From Actinomycetes bacterium (GTDB lineage Bacteria; Actinomycetota; Actinomycetes; Nanopelagicales; Nanopelagicaceae), in NCBI GenBank assembly GCA_025355305.1, contig JANXZW010000008.1, forward strand, positions 1 to 37,859: a stretch of DNA of 37,859 bases. The letters run 5' to 3'. This document shows positions 8,069 to 14,610 of this stretch, in pieces. The notes below the pieces were generated by a model that was given only the letters and a program-made list of their open reading frames with translations, searched no databases and had not been told where the DNA came from. The position numbers and the translations under genes are program-made. The number at the start of each line of letters is the position of its first letter. Within the stretch, counting starts at the first letter, position 1.

Positions 8069-8959
8069 TCAACTACCTTCCGGGGCCGCCGTCCGCGCAA
8101 TGCGCTCCCTGGCCACTTCCTGACTAGGCGACTCTTTACCGAGCGCGAAACTCAATAATTGAAGGAGGCCAGCGCAGATCCAACGCCAACTCCGATTCAC
8201 TGGTCTAAGTCCCAAAATCCTCCGCTGTCCTGGGGTAAGAGTCGAGATCGCTGTCTTGGCCAAGACCAGGTAAAAGATCAGTGAGGCAAGTCCAAGCGGA
8301 GGCTTCAAAATAAACTTTACGACCTCCGCAGTGTTTGCACTCGTTGCCAGATCATTCCTTTGAAACTCTTCCATCACGCCTTTCAATTCGGCGACGCTCT
8401 GCGGGGCATTTATTAACCCCAAGCCAGTGGCGCTCTTGCTCCACTCTTTGACATACGCATCTGCGCCCTGATCAATCGGGTATCCGAAGGCTTGGTGCGC
8501 CGTTAAAAATGAATCAGTAAATGCGCAGTGCACCCACAGGAGGTAGCGTGGATCTGCCGCCCGATACGGCTTTAGCTCCACAGATTTACTGGTGAACTCC
8601 CCCTGCACATGGCCATGCATCGCATTTACGCGCGCCGCCTCATTGGCAATCGCCTCTGTTGAGCCAAATGTCGTAATGGTTAACCAGCGGGAAGTACCTG
8701 CCAATCGACCGAGCGGATCGCTCTCGTAACGAGAGTGCTGACTAACCCCGGTGAGTGCCGCAGGGTGCGCTGCTTGCAAAAGAAGGGCGCGTATTCCACC
8801 GACTAAGGTGGCAACGGTGCCATGCACCTGCCAGACGGCGCTGCCCGGTCCAAAGAGACCAACACCTTGCCCATGGGCAATCAATTTGACCCAGTCGGGG
8901 CGACCGTCGGGTGAACCCGAAACTATTTGGCGAAATTTATTTGCCAATCTCTCTTTCAT
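8069..8959 (-). CDS. Oxygenase MpaB-family protein (DUF2236)
   Basis: A 296-aa member of the DUF2236 family, which includes the fungal MpaB oxygenase and the rubber-cleaving latex-clearing protein, both b-haem enzymes. The diagnostic run is present: GPGSAVWQVHG (about residues 37-47), LLLQAAHPAAL with His65, QHSRYESDPLGRL, TTFGS, and DPRYLLWVHCAF with His144. The true substrate of short actinobacterial members is unknown. It has no signal peptide, so it is probably cytoplasmic. It is followed 28 nt later by the LigB-type gene and preceded by a DinB gene 27 nt upstream, all on the minus strand, suggesting co-transcription. The start is taken as ATG 8959 without a clear ribosome site. Confidence 0.9.
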   Translation of the reverse strand: MKERLANKFRQIVSGSPDGRPDWVKLIAHGQGVGLFGPGSAVWQVHGTVATLVGGIRALLLQAAHPAALTGVSQHSRYESDPLGRLAGTSRWLTITTFGSTEAIANEAARVNAMHGHVQGEFTSKSVELKPYRAADPRYLLWVHCAFTDSFLTAHQAFGYPIDQGADAYVKEWSKSATGLGLINAPQSVAELKGVMEEFQRNDLATSANTAEVVKFILKPPLGLASLIFYLVLAKTAISTLTPGQRRILGLRPVNRSWRWICAGLLQLLSFALGKESPSQEVARERIARTAAPEGS

Positions 8960-8986
8960 GAATTCTGTCGCCTATCTACTCTAAAA

Positions 8987-9448
8987 CTATTCCCCGATCG
9001 CCTTCCGTAATTGATTCGCATGATCCACCGGATGCATGCTGTATACGCTCAGCCAATCTTCTAATGTAAAATTTCCCCGCTCACTGTGAATCGCGAACTT
9101 GCCCAAGTCAGATTCTTCAAGGTTCTTAAGGACTTGAAGCGATGAAGCACGTGAGGCTTTATATAGTGCGAAAGAGTTCTCGATCGGTAACGACCGATAC
9201 CCCAAGGTCTCATTCTCAGACCAAGCATTTTCGTCGTACCCCAAAATCTCAGTTCCAGGCTCCGCCAAAATACGGCGCAAGCGCGCTGCAGATTGTGATT
9301 CGCTATCTGCCATGTGATGGATGATCTGGCGCGGTGTCCAACCCTCGTGATCTGCCTTATCAATATTTTCCGGAGTCACAAGTGCGACAGCTGAAATAAA
9401 TGCGAAAGTAGATTCTGAATAGCGTTGGGCATAATCACTTAAGGTCAT
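8987..9448 (-). CDS. DinB-family metal-dependent protein
   Basis: A 153-aa four-helix-bundle protein of the DinB/YfiT type. Metal-binding histidines are seen in WTPRQIIHHMADSE and near the C-terminus in MHPVDHANQL, giving the usual three-His arrangement. Family members include thiol-dependent S-transferases and uncharacterised damage-inducible proteins, so the reaction cannot be named. I chose the ATG at 9448 rather than the TTG at 9454 because TAGAAT stands exactly 6 nt upstream and no ribosome site is visible. It sits between the cytochrome b-like operon (upstream, 18 nt) and the MpaB-type gene. Confidence 0.85.
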   Translation of the reverse strand: MTLSDYAQRYSESTFAFISAVALVTPENIDKADHEGWTPRQIIHHMADSESQSAARLRRILAEPGTEILGYDENAWSENETLGYRSLPIENSFALYKASRASSLQVLKNLEESDLGKFAIHSERGNFTLEDWLSVYSMHPVDHANQLRKAIGE

Positions 9449-9454
9449 GCCCAA

Positions 9455-9460
9455 ATTCTA
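9455..9460 (-). promoter_or_regulatory. Candidate -10 box for leaderless DinB gene
   Basis: TAGAAT on the minus strand lies 6 nt before ATG 9448. It would give this gene and its downstream neighbours a start independent of the cytochrome operon. Confidence 0.45.
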
Positions 9461-9466
9461 TATGAG

Positions 9467-10423
9467 TTAGAGATTTTGCTCTTGATAATAATCTTTCCAA
9501 ACCAGACGATGAATCTTGATCTTGTACGGCAAAGATCGAACTCCGGGGATAAGCGGCATGCAGATCAATCCCAAGGAGAGCGCTCCCATGATCACCATGA
9601 TCCACGCATCTGCGTTAGCCCCAAATGGGTGGCTATTTGAATTATTAAATGGAGGGATTTGGTACCAGAACGAGTACAGCCAAAGCCAGGCTTGCCCAGG
9701 GTAGCGTCCAGTCTCATTCATCATTCCCCACGTAGAACCCTGGAGGTTTGATGCGGTGCTCTGATCGCTGAAATAACCGCCATCACCTAAGAAGAGGGTC
9801 TGCTTGGTGTAATCACTCTGGAAGTAATTGCCTTGGGAGAGAAGTGCTCCATCCAAAGATCCTGCCTGCGCCATTGTCAAGAGGCCTGCGGCCAATTGTG
9901 GAACGGGACCGAAGTCGCCCGCAGGCACTTTGGTTGGATCCTGATTTGCTTTGCTCAATGCGGTGTCGTAGTTGGTGGCCCAAGTGGATTGCGTCTTTGC
10001 GTCACTCCCCTGCCACTGCTTCAAGGCATCTGCAACCGGCGCTGCGTTTGCCACCGTTGTCAGCGGAGTGATTACAAAGTCATTGACCGTATCGATCGGA
10101 TGCGTAACGCCCATAATCTTTGCAAGGTGAATGGGGCCCAGATTTACGCCAACAGATGCTGTGTTGTAGGGAGCTCCATAACCAGCTGTCCCACTTGTAC
10201 CAGCAAGCTCTTGGACCGAAGTCGCAAAGAAATCAGCGGGGGCTGCTACCGCCCATTGTTTGAAGGTAATTTGCTTATCGTCGGGTGAACCAAAGAGAGT
10301 TGAGAGCGCGGTGACAATAATTGTCAGTATAAGGAGAGCAACCACGCCCTCTTTGATGAGGTCGTAACGGCGGGTAGGACCGCTCCATGGGGCGGCCTCC
10401 AGTTCGGCGCGGGGATCGCTCAC
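9467..10423 (-). CDS. Partner membrane subunit of the cytochrome b6-like protein
   Basis: A 318-aa protein that I do not recognise as a named family. It has one helix near the N-terminus (about 24-44), a long region of about 220 residues that should lie outside the membrane, then WLWLYSFWYQIPPF, a second helix (about 272-292) and a basic C-terminus. The tail MPLIPGVRSLPYKIKIHRLVW resembles the end of cytochrome b C-terminal/subunit IV-like proteins, which is weak evidence. The GTG start overlaps the stop of the upstream cytochrome gene by 4 nt (GTGA), so the two are translationally coupled and probably form a complex. The extracytoplasmic domain has no Cys and no CxxCH haem motif. Confidence 0.78.
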   Translation of the reverse strand: MSDPRAELEAAPWSGPTRRYDLIKEGVVALLILTIIVTALSTLFGSPDDKQITFKQWAVAAPADFFATSVQELAGTSGTAGYGAPYNTASVGVNLGPIHLAKIMGVTHPIDTVNDFVITPLTTVANAAPVADALKQWQGSDAKTQSTWATNYDTALSKANQDPTKVPAGDFGPVPQLAAGLLTMAQAGSLDGALLSQGNYFQSDYTKQTLFLGDGGYFSDQSTASNLQGSTWGMMNETGRYPGQAWLWLYSFWYQIPPFNNSNSHPFGANADAWIMVIMGALSLGLICMPLIPGVRSLPYKIKIHRLVWKDYYQEQNL

Positions 10424-11055
10424 TTGCGCTCTCCCAACTCTTTATTAAACGCATCAATCGGCGGAACGACGCCTTTCGCCCGCACCAGAAGCACGTGAAT
10501 GATCGTGATTACCCCGATGATGACTGGCAAGAAGGCGACATGCAGCAAGATCATCTGTCCGAAATTAGTCACATTAAATCGAGATCCAATACCCACGGAG
10601 TTAAAGCCATCCTTCGCCTCATATGAAATCCATTGCGAGTCGAAATTGGATTGAATCAGGTAGCCAGTAAAGGCGGTGGCGATCGAACCAACGAAGGCGA
10701 GTGCGCCGGTTATCCACGTTAGTAGCCGGCGACCGCGCCAGGCGGCCATCCAGAACTTCCCCCAAAGGTGAACAACCATAAATATAAAGAAGAATTGGAC
10801 TGCCCAGAAATGCAAGCTATTTACAAAGTGGCCAACCCTGGAGAAGTGGTACCAGCTCGCACCTTCAAAGGATAGAACAAGGCCTGAAGCGATTATTAGC
10901 GCGAGAGCAGCGAGAGTTGCCACCCCAAAAAGATAGATCCAGGATGCCACGTAGCTCGGTTGAGTATCTGGAAGTAACTTCTCAACGGGTAGGTTCTTCT
11001 GCCAACTCTTACGTAGCTTGCTTGTCCACATCTCTTTTTCAATGTCAGCGCTCAC
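10420..11055 (-). CDS. Cytochrome b6-like diheme subunit (cytochrome b N-terminal domain)
   Basis: A 211-aa membrane protein covering only the four-helix haem-binding half of cytochrome b. Four histidines sit at 82 and 96 (spacing 14) and at 172 and 187 (spacing 15). The 14/15 pattern is that of plant-type cytochrome b6 rather than mitochondrial cytochrome b (14/14). Other signatures are SLHFWAVQFFF, VVHLWGKF-x-RGRR and LTWITGALAF. There is no Cys that could hold the covalent haem c of b6f. It should pass electrons from quinol across the membrane, but no Rieske protein or cytochrome c gene is in the window. The GTG start overlaps the stop of the 55-aa gene upstream and the 3' end overlaps the partner subunit. 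Confidence 0.9.
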   Translation of the reverse strand: MSADIEKEMWTSKLRKSWQKNLPVEKLLPDTQPSYVASWIYLFGVATLAALALIIASGLVLSFEGASWYHFSRVGHFVNSLHFWAVQFFFIFMVVHLWGKFWMAAWRGRRLLTWITGALAFVGSIATAFTGYLIQSNFDSQWISYEAKDGFNSVGIGSRFNVTNFGQMILLHVAFLPVIIGVITIIHVLLVRAKGVVPPIDAFNKELGERK

Positions 11056-11219
11056 TTCTGGCTACCTCTCTTCTTATTGCCGGGAAATGGGAGTACCAGA
11101 GCCAGTCCAAAGAGGAGCAGCATTGCAAGGATGACGATGAGATTTGTGATCGATATTTGGAACCATCCGAGGTGAATATAAACCGCGTGAAGATTCATGA
11201 AGTGAGAAAAAATGCCCAT
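11052..11219 (-). CDS. 55-aa single-helix membrane protein heading the cytochrome operon
   Basis: A small ORF of 55 residues. It opens with MGIFSHFMNLHAVYIHLGWF, followed by one hydrophobic helix (about residues 24-43) and a basic C-terminal tail. Its TGA stop overlaps the GTG start of the cytochrome b6-like gene in a GTGA junction, the same coupling used between the next two genes. An in-frame TAG eight codons upstream limits the start. The ATG at 11219 lacks a ribosome site but has TACGTT exactly 6 nt upstream, fitting a leaderless transcript that begins the operon. It may be a small assembly or structural subunit, like the tiny Pet subunits of b6f, but that is inference. His7, His11 and His16 are notable. 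Confidence 0.72.
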   Translation of the reverse strand: MGIFSHFMNLHAVYIHLGWFQISITNLIVILAMLLLFGLALVLPFPGNKKRGSQK

Positions 11220-11225
11220 GGGGAA

Positions 11226-11231
11226 AACGTA
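11226..11231 (-). promoter_or_regulatory. Candidate -10 box for the cytochrome operon
   Basis: TACGTT on the minus strand lies 6 nt before the ATG of the 55-aa gene. No Shine-Dalgarno is present, so a leaderless operon mRNA is likely. Confidence 0.5.
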
Positions 11232-11243
11232 GGAGGCTTTCTA

Positions 11244-11262
11244 CAAAAAAGGTGGTTTTTTG
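11244..11262. promoter_or_regulatory. A/T-stem inverted repeat in the divergent control region
   Basis: CAAAAAA at 11244-11250 and TTTTTTG at 11256-11262 flank GGTGG. It lies about 13-31 nt upstream of the candidate -10 of the cytochrome operon, over the -35 area, and could be a regulator site or a curved-DNA element. Confidence 0.4.
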
Positions 11263-11291
11263 CCAAATACTTTCAACTATCCCCTCACAAG

Positions 11292-11307
11292 GGAGTGCCA
11301 ACACTCC
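11292..11307. promoter_or_regulatory. Inverted repeat upstream of LuxR-type regulator
   Basis: GGAGTG and CACTCC separated by CCAA. It lies just upstream of a candidate -10 (TAGAGT, 11311-11316) for the plus-strand regulator, and could be an operator for autoregulation. Confidence 0.4.
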
Positions 11308-11308
11308 T

Positions 11309-11326
11309 GCTAGAGTCTCTTCTAGC
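11309..11326. promoter_or_regulatory. Second inverted repeat, overlapping the regulator's candidate -10
   Basis: GCTAGA (11309-11314) and TCTAGC (11321-11326) form a 6-bp inverted repeat with a 6-nt spacer. A candidate -10 hexamer TAGAGT (11311-11316) lies inside it, so a protein bound here could block transcription of the regulator. Confidence 0.4.
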
Positions 11327-11349
11327 GAAAGGGGAAGTGGGGAGCGGCA

Positions 11350-11667
11350 ATGACTGATATAACGATCATGCAACGCGAGCTCACTCCATTTGAGCACCTC
11401 GTCCTCGATTTACTTTGTAAGGGGATGTCGAACTCCGCCATAGCCGGTGAAACTGCGCACCCCGAGAAGGTCATCGAAAATACCGTCTCACGCTCGGCTC
11501 GAGTCTTTGGCATTATCTCCGACGGTGACACTAATGTCCGAGTCCTGCTTGCTCTCGCCTACCGCACCAACTTTGGCGATGCCGCCTTTGACTCTTTTGG
11601 GGTGCCTTGTCAGCACTTACAGGCAGGTCCCGATGGAAAGATGTATTGCGCTCGCCATATTGAATAA
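11350..11667 (+). CDS. Single-domain LuxR-type HTH regulator with Cys/His tail
   Basis: A 105-aa DNA-binding protein. Residues about 10-72 form a GerE/LuxR helix-turn-helix: the LTPFEHLVLDLLCKGMSNSA start, a recognition region around ENTVSRSARVFGI, and a final helix DTNVRVLLALAY. There is no receiver or ligand domain. The C-terminal 30 residues contain Cys87-x-His89 and Cys100-x2-His103, which could bind a metal or sense redox state; Cys23 is a further cysteine. A GGGGAG ribosome site supports the ATG at 11350. The gene is divergent from the cytochrome b6-like operon with two inverted repeats and an A/T-stem repeat between them, so control of that operon is plausible but unproven. Confidence 0.82.
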   Translation: MTDITIMQRELTPFEHLVLDLLCKGMSNSAIAGETAHPEKVIENTVSRSARVFGIISDGDTNVRVLLALAYRTNFGDAAFDSFGVPCQHLQAGPDGKMYCARHIE

Positions 11668-11725
11668 GATTTCTTAAAGTTCAAAATCACATTCATATTT
11701 CAGTCAAATTACAGAGGAGTCTTAG

Positions 11726-12091
11726 TTGAAAATTGCCGCCGGAATCTTCGTAGGAATTCATCTGCTCTCAGTCGCTGCAATTGTGATCCTGCTTCTTCTT
11801 CAGGCCGGAAAAGCCACGAAGGTCGTCCCGAAGGGACTTACCCATATTGGCCTCACCGCGCTGGTTGCGGGAATTGCTTTGGTCGGAATTCGTCAGTCTC
11901 AGCACCATCAAAATCCACAGCTGTATCCCGTCTATAACGCGGGAACCATTGCTGTGAAGTTTGTCGTGCTCGTTATCTTATTGGCGCTCGCCTACAAGAA
12001 CGGAAAGAAAAAGTCGATTACCCGCCTGGAATGGGCGACGCTCCTAGCACTCACCGTGCTCAATATTGGACTTGCCGGAACCTTGAAGTAA
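11726..12091 (+). CDS. Four-helix membrane protein, unknown
   Basis: A 121-aa hydrophobic protein with about four predicted helices (roughly residues 4-25, 38-56, 70-88 and 100-119) separated by short basic loops (KATKVVPKG; KNGKKKS). I do not recognise the family. The TTG start at 11726 is supported by an AGAGGAG ribosome site. It has no signal peptide beyond the first helix and no conserved catalytic motif. It lies 58 nt after the LuxR-type gene and 18 nt before a GNAT gene, so co-transcription with either is possible. Confidence 0.72.
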   Translation: MKIAAGIFVGIHLLSVAAIVILLLLQAGKATKVVPKGLTHIGLTALVAGIALVGIRQSQHHQNPQLYPVYNAGTIAVKFVVLVILLALAYKNGKKKSITRLEWATLLALTVLNIGLAGTLK

Positions 12092-12109
12092 CGGAAACCT
12101 CAAGGAAAA

Positions 12110-12568
12110 TTGTCCGTGCTAGAAGTTTCAACTCGCCTAGTTACACCCGCAGACAAGGCGCGATGGTTTGACCTCTGGGAGGGCTACCTGAACTTCTACG
12201 AATCTACTTTGAGCGTAGAACAGAGCGAGTTAACCTGGCTGCGCCTGCACGATCCCACTTTTAATCTCCATGGAATTGTGGCAATGGTCGATGAAAAGGT
12301 AATCGGCTTTGCAAACTATCTCTATCGCCCCTCATCGTGGGCCTCAAATGATTACTGCTACCTCGAGGATCTCTTTGTTGATTCCAACCTTCGAGGGGTT
12401 GGCGCCGGGCGGACACTCATCGACGCGGTGATTGTGGCCGCCCGTGCCAAGGAGTCGGGGCGGGTTTACTGGCAAACTAAGGAGAGCAACGTACGAGCCC
12501 GCGTCTTATATGACTCGTACGTACCAGCCTCTGAATTTGTCCAGTATCGCCTGCCCCAAACTTATTGA
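12110..12568 (+). CDS. GNAT-family N-acetyltransferase
   Basis: A 152-aa acyl-CoA-dependent acetyltransferase. Motif A with the acetyl-CoA pyrophosphate loop is clear: YLEDLFVDSNLRGVGAGR (R-x-x-G-x-G form, about residues 82-99). Motif D contains IGFANYLYRP, and motif B is seen as VYWQTKESNVRARVLYDSY near the C-terminus. The substrate cannot be predicted; single-domain GNATs of this size acetylate polyamines, amino acids or antibiotics. The start is a TTG after AAGGAAAA; a GTG two codons later is possible. It is convergent with the membrane-protein gene at 12617, with a 48-nt gap and no strong hairpin. Confidence 0.88.
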   Translation: MSVLEVSTRLVTPADKARWFDLWEGYLNFYESTLSVEQSELTWLRLHDPTFNLHGIVAMVDEKVIGFANYLYRPSSWASNDYCYLEDLFVDSNLRGVGAGRTLIDAVIVAARAKESGRVYWQTKESNVRARVLYDSYVPASEFVQYRLPQTY

Positions 12569-12616
12569 CTTATAACTTATGTAATTGTTTTAACGACCCT
12601 GCATTGAAGGGCCGAC

Positions 12617-13165
12617 CTACGCTTTCAGATCCACACGGCGAGCGTGCATGAAACCAAGGAGAGCCAAGAGCAGGAATAGGACTCCAGCGAGGTATGCGAC
12701 GACTGCGGCGTACATCGCTATCTGTCCGATCTGCCAGAAGGCATAGCCGTAGAGCAGAAGACCACGAAGTGTGGAGCCACGAAAGAGCAGCTGCACTTGA
12801 GTAGCCAACGTGGTATTAGTTGGATCGGCTTGTGCGGCGGCGCTCACCTGTGAGTAGGTCTTTCCAGCAGCGATCTCACTAAGGTGAATCGCGATGAAAT
12901 GATCAGCGTAAACCTCGGCTTGGCGCCCGGTGAGCATCTGTTGCCCGGCATACTTAGCCATAAATGGCTGATCTTTTGCTGGGAGGCTGGTGATTGCTCC
13001 ACTGCCAGCTGGTGGGAATGAGACGTTTTGCTCGCTGAGTTGGGTTTTTACCTGATCATTTGTAAATGAATATCCCCATGTCAGCAATCCACCTGCAAGT
13101 AGAAGGACCACAGCGAGTAGCAGACCAGTCGTACTTGCAACCTTGTCGATAAACTTTCGATTCAC
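12617..13165 (-). CDS. Conserved actinobacterial membrane protein, function unknown
   Basis: A 182-aa protein with an N-terminal helix (about 12-32), an extracytoplasmic segment of about 100 residues and two further hydrophobic segments (about 133-151 and 153-173) ending in a basic tail. Recognisable stretches are MLTGRQAEVYADHFIAIHL, GKTYSQVSA and LFRGSTLRGLLLYGYAFW. As I recall, proteins with this pattern are widespread in Actinobacteria and have been mislabelled as ring-opening dioxygenase LigA in some annotations; nothing here supports that activity. A GAAAGGAAA ribosome site precedes the ATG. It is divergent from the nucleoside-uptake operon across 278 nt. Confidence 0.82.
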   Translation of the reverse strand: MNRKFIDKVASTTGLLLAVVLLLAGGLLTWGYSFTNDQVKTQLSEQNVSFPPAGSGAITSLPAKDQPFMAKYAGQQMLTGRQAEVYADHFIAIHLSEIAAGKTYSQVSAAAQADPTNTTLATQVQLLFRGSTLRGLLLYGYAFWQIGQIAMYAAVVAYLAGVLFLLLALLGFMHARRVDLKA

Positions 13166-13318
13166 TTTAATTTCCTTTCGTCGATGTAAGGAAGATGTTG
13201 AAACCCTTATAAATCAAGGATTCTGACATTTCCTCTCATAAGTAATCTTCAACCTAGTTCTATTTAAAAGGTACCAAATGGTGCGGTGCTACCCCTCAGT
13301 GAAATGTGATCTACAGAA

Positions 13319-13339
13319 CTCTCAAGCAGTGATTGAGAG
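13319..13339. promoter_or_regulatory. Inverted repeat upstream of nucleoside-uptake operon
   Basis: CTCTCAA and TTGAGAG are separated by 7 nt, about 105-125 nt before the BMP gene start. It has the size and symmetry of an operator for a dimeric regulator, for example one sensing nucleosides, but no regulator gene is adjacent. The rest of 13166-13318 is AT-rich and shows nothing else I recognise. Confidence 0.45.
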
Positions 13340-13409
13340 AATCGTTATAAAAAGTTATCTCTGCTGGTGCGAATCGCATGTAAATACTGGGTAGGTTACA
13401 GACACTCAA

Positions 13410-13438
13410 CCCCTCACTAGCGAGGGACCCTCGGGAGG
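13410..13438 (+). promoter_or_regulatory. Alternative-hairpin leader next to the BMP ribosome site
   Basis: The segments CCCTC (13411-13415), GAGGG (13422-13426) and CCCTC (13428-13432) are followed directly by the ribosome site GGGAGG (13433-13438). GAGGG can pair with the first CCCTC, or CGAGG can pair with CCTCG (13421-13433). If the second hairpin forms, the first CCTC is free to pair with GAGG of the ribosome site. The two structures are mutually exclusive, as in translational switches. Confidence 0.45.
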
Positions 13439-13443
13439 AAATC

Positions 13444-14502
13444 TTGAAGAAAACAGTTAAGTTCACTGCTCTTGCGGCGGCCTCAACACTTGCAATCTCT
13501 ATGGTTGGAATTGTCGTCGCTCCTGCATCACTCGCAGCAGCCGTAAAACCTAAGGTCTGCTTGGCCCTTGATACCGGCGGTATCGATGACCACTCATTCA
13601 ACGCATCAGCATGGGCTGGCGCACAATCTATGGCAAGCAAGGCAACCGTCTCTTATGTCGTCGCAGATGCCAACAATCCTGACTACACCGGCGAGGTTAA
13701 GTCCTTGGTGACTGCCAAGTGCAACCTCATTATCGGTGTTGGTTTCTTGATCACATCAGCAGTTGATGCTGCAGCAGTTGCTAACCCAACTATCAAGTTC
13801 GCACAAGTTGATGACCCTGGACTCGTAAACGGCAAGGCCGTTCCAAATCTTCGCGGTCTGACCTTCGCAACCAACCAATCAGCATTCATCGCTGGGTACC
13901 TTGCAGCTGGTTTTTCCAAGACCGGCAAGGTCGCAACATATGGTGGAATTAACATTCCACCAGTCTCCATCTACATGGACGGCTACGCTCGTGGCGTTGC
14001 TTACTACAACGCACAAAAGGGCACCAAGGTCGCAGTTCTTGGTTGGGATACCGCCAAGCAAGATGGCACCTTCGTTGGTGGCTTTGGGGATTCCAACAAG
14101 GCTCTTCAAATTTCTAAGAACTTCGAGCAACAGGGTGCAGATGTAATCTTCCCAGTTGCTGGTGGACTTGAGAATGCAACCGCAGGCGAGTCCGCCACTT
14201 CGGGCAAGTCAGTCACCATTGGTGTTGACTCCGATATGTGGGGCCAAGTCACAGATTCCAAGGTGAAGGCGGTCATCCTCAACTCCGTGACAAAGGGCGT
14301 TGGAGCCTCAGTCGCCGCAGTGATCAGAGATACCGCTAAGGGCAAATTCAGCAATGAGCAGTACGTTGGAACTCTTGCTAACAAGGGAACCGGGCTTGCT
14401 GGTTTCCATGATCTCGCTCGCAAAGTACCTTCAAAGCTCCAACAAGAGCTGCGCTCACTGGCTGCTTCAATCACATCTGGTGCAGTGGATGTAACAAAGT
14501 AA
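13444..14502 (+). CDS. BMP-family nucleoside-binding protein
   Basis: A 352-aa secreted binding protein of the BMP/PnrA family, which captures purine and pyrimidine nucleosides. Signal peptide residues 1-33 (KKTVKF, hydrophobic core, PASLAAA) have no lipobox Cys. Family motifs include CLALDTGGIDDHSFN near the start, LIIGVGFLI, FAQVDDPGL, FATNQSAFIAGYLA and GVDSDMWG. The start is TTG 13444, fixed by the GGGAGGAA ribosome site. It heads the operon with the ATPase, two permeases, cdd and deoA, which supports nucleoside uptake. An operator-like repeat and a structured leader lie upstream and a strong hairpin lies downstream. Confidence 0.95.
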   Translation: MKKTVKFTALAAASTLAISMVGIVVAPASLAAAVKPKVCLALDTGGIDDHSFNASAWAGAQSMASKATVSYVVADANNPDYTGEVKSLVTAKCNLIIGVGFLITSAVDAAAVANPTIKFAQVDDPGLVNGKAVPNLRGLTFATNQSAFIAGYLAAGFSKTGKVATYGGINIPPVSIYMDGYARGVAYYNAQKGTKVAVLGWDTAKQDGTFVGGFGDSNKALQISKNFEQQGADVIFPVAGGLENATAGESATSGKSVTIGVDSDMWGQVTDSKVKAVILNSVTKGVGASVAAVIRDTAKGKFSNEQYVGTLANKGTGLAGFHDLARKVPSKLQQELRSLAASITSGAVDVTK

Positions 14503-14524
14503 GTCGCTACCTCATCTAGCACGC

Positions 14525-14567
14525 TTGAAAACCGAGAGAGTTGTTTGCTAACTCTCTCGGTTTTCAA
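14525..14567 (+). terminator. 18-bp perfect hairpin between BMP and ATPase genes
   Basis: The left arm is 14525-14542 and the right arm 14550-14567, fully complementary, with a 7-nt loop (GTTTGCT). The stem is GAGAG-rich at its core with four A/T pairs near its base, and has no U run after it. It probably stops part of the transcription or protects the BMP mRNA 3' end, giving more binding protein than transporter. Confidence 0.8.
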
Positions 14568-14610
14568 TTAAAAATGGTCAATCGGAGTTCGCATTCTTGA
14601 GAGGATCAAC

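Noticed and set aside
12569-12616. Possible terminator between the GNAT gene and the convergent membrane-protein gene.
   Set aside because: Only a CCCT/AGGG pairing of 4 bp is visible, too weak to annotate.
12617-13165. Ring-opening dioxygenase LigA as name for the 182-aa membrane protein.
   Set aside because: It is mainly a membrane protein with no metal-binding or dioxygenase motif; I consider that label an annotation error.
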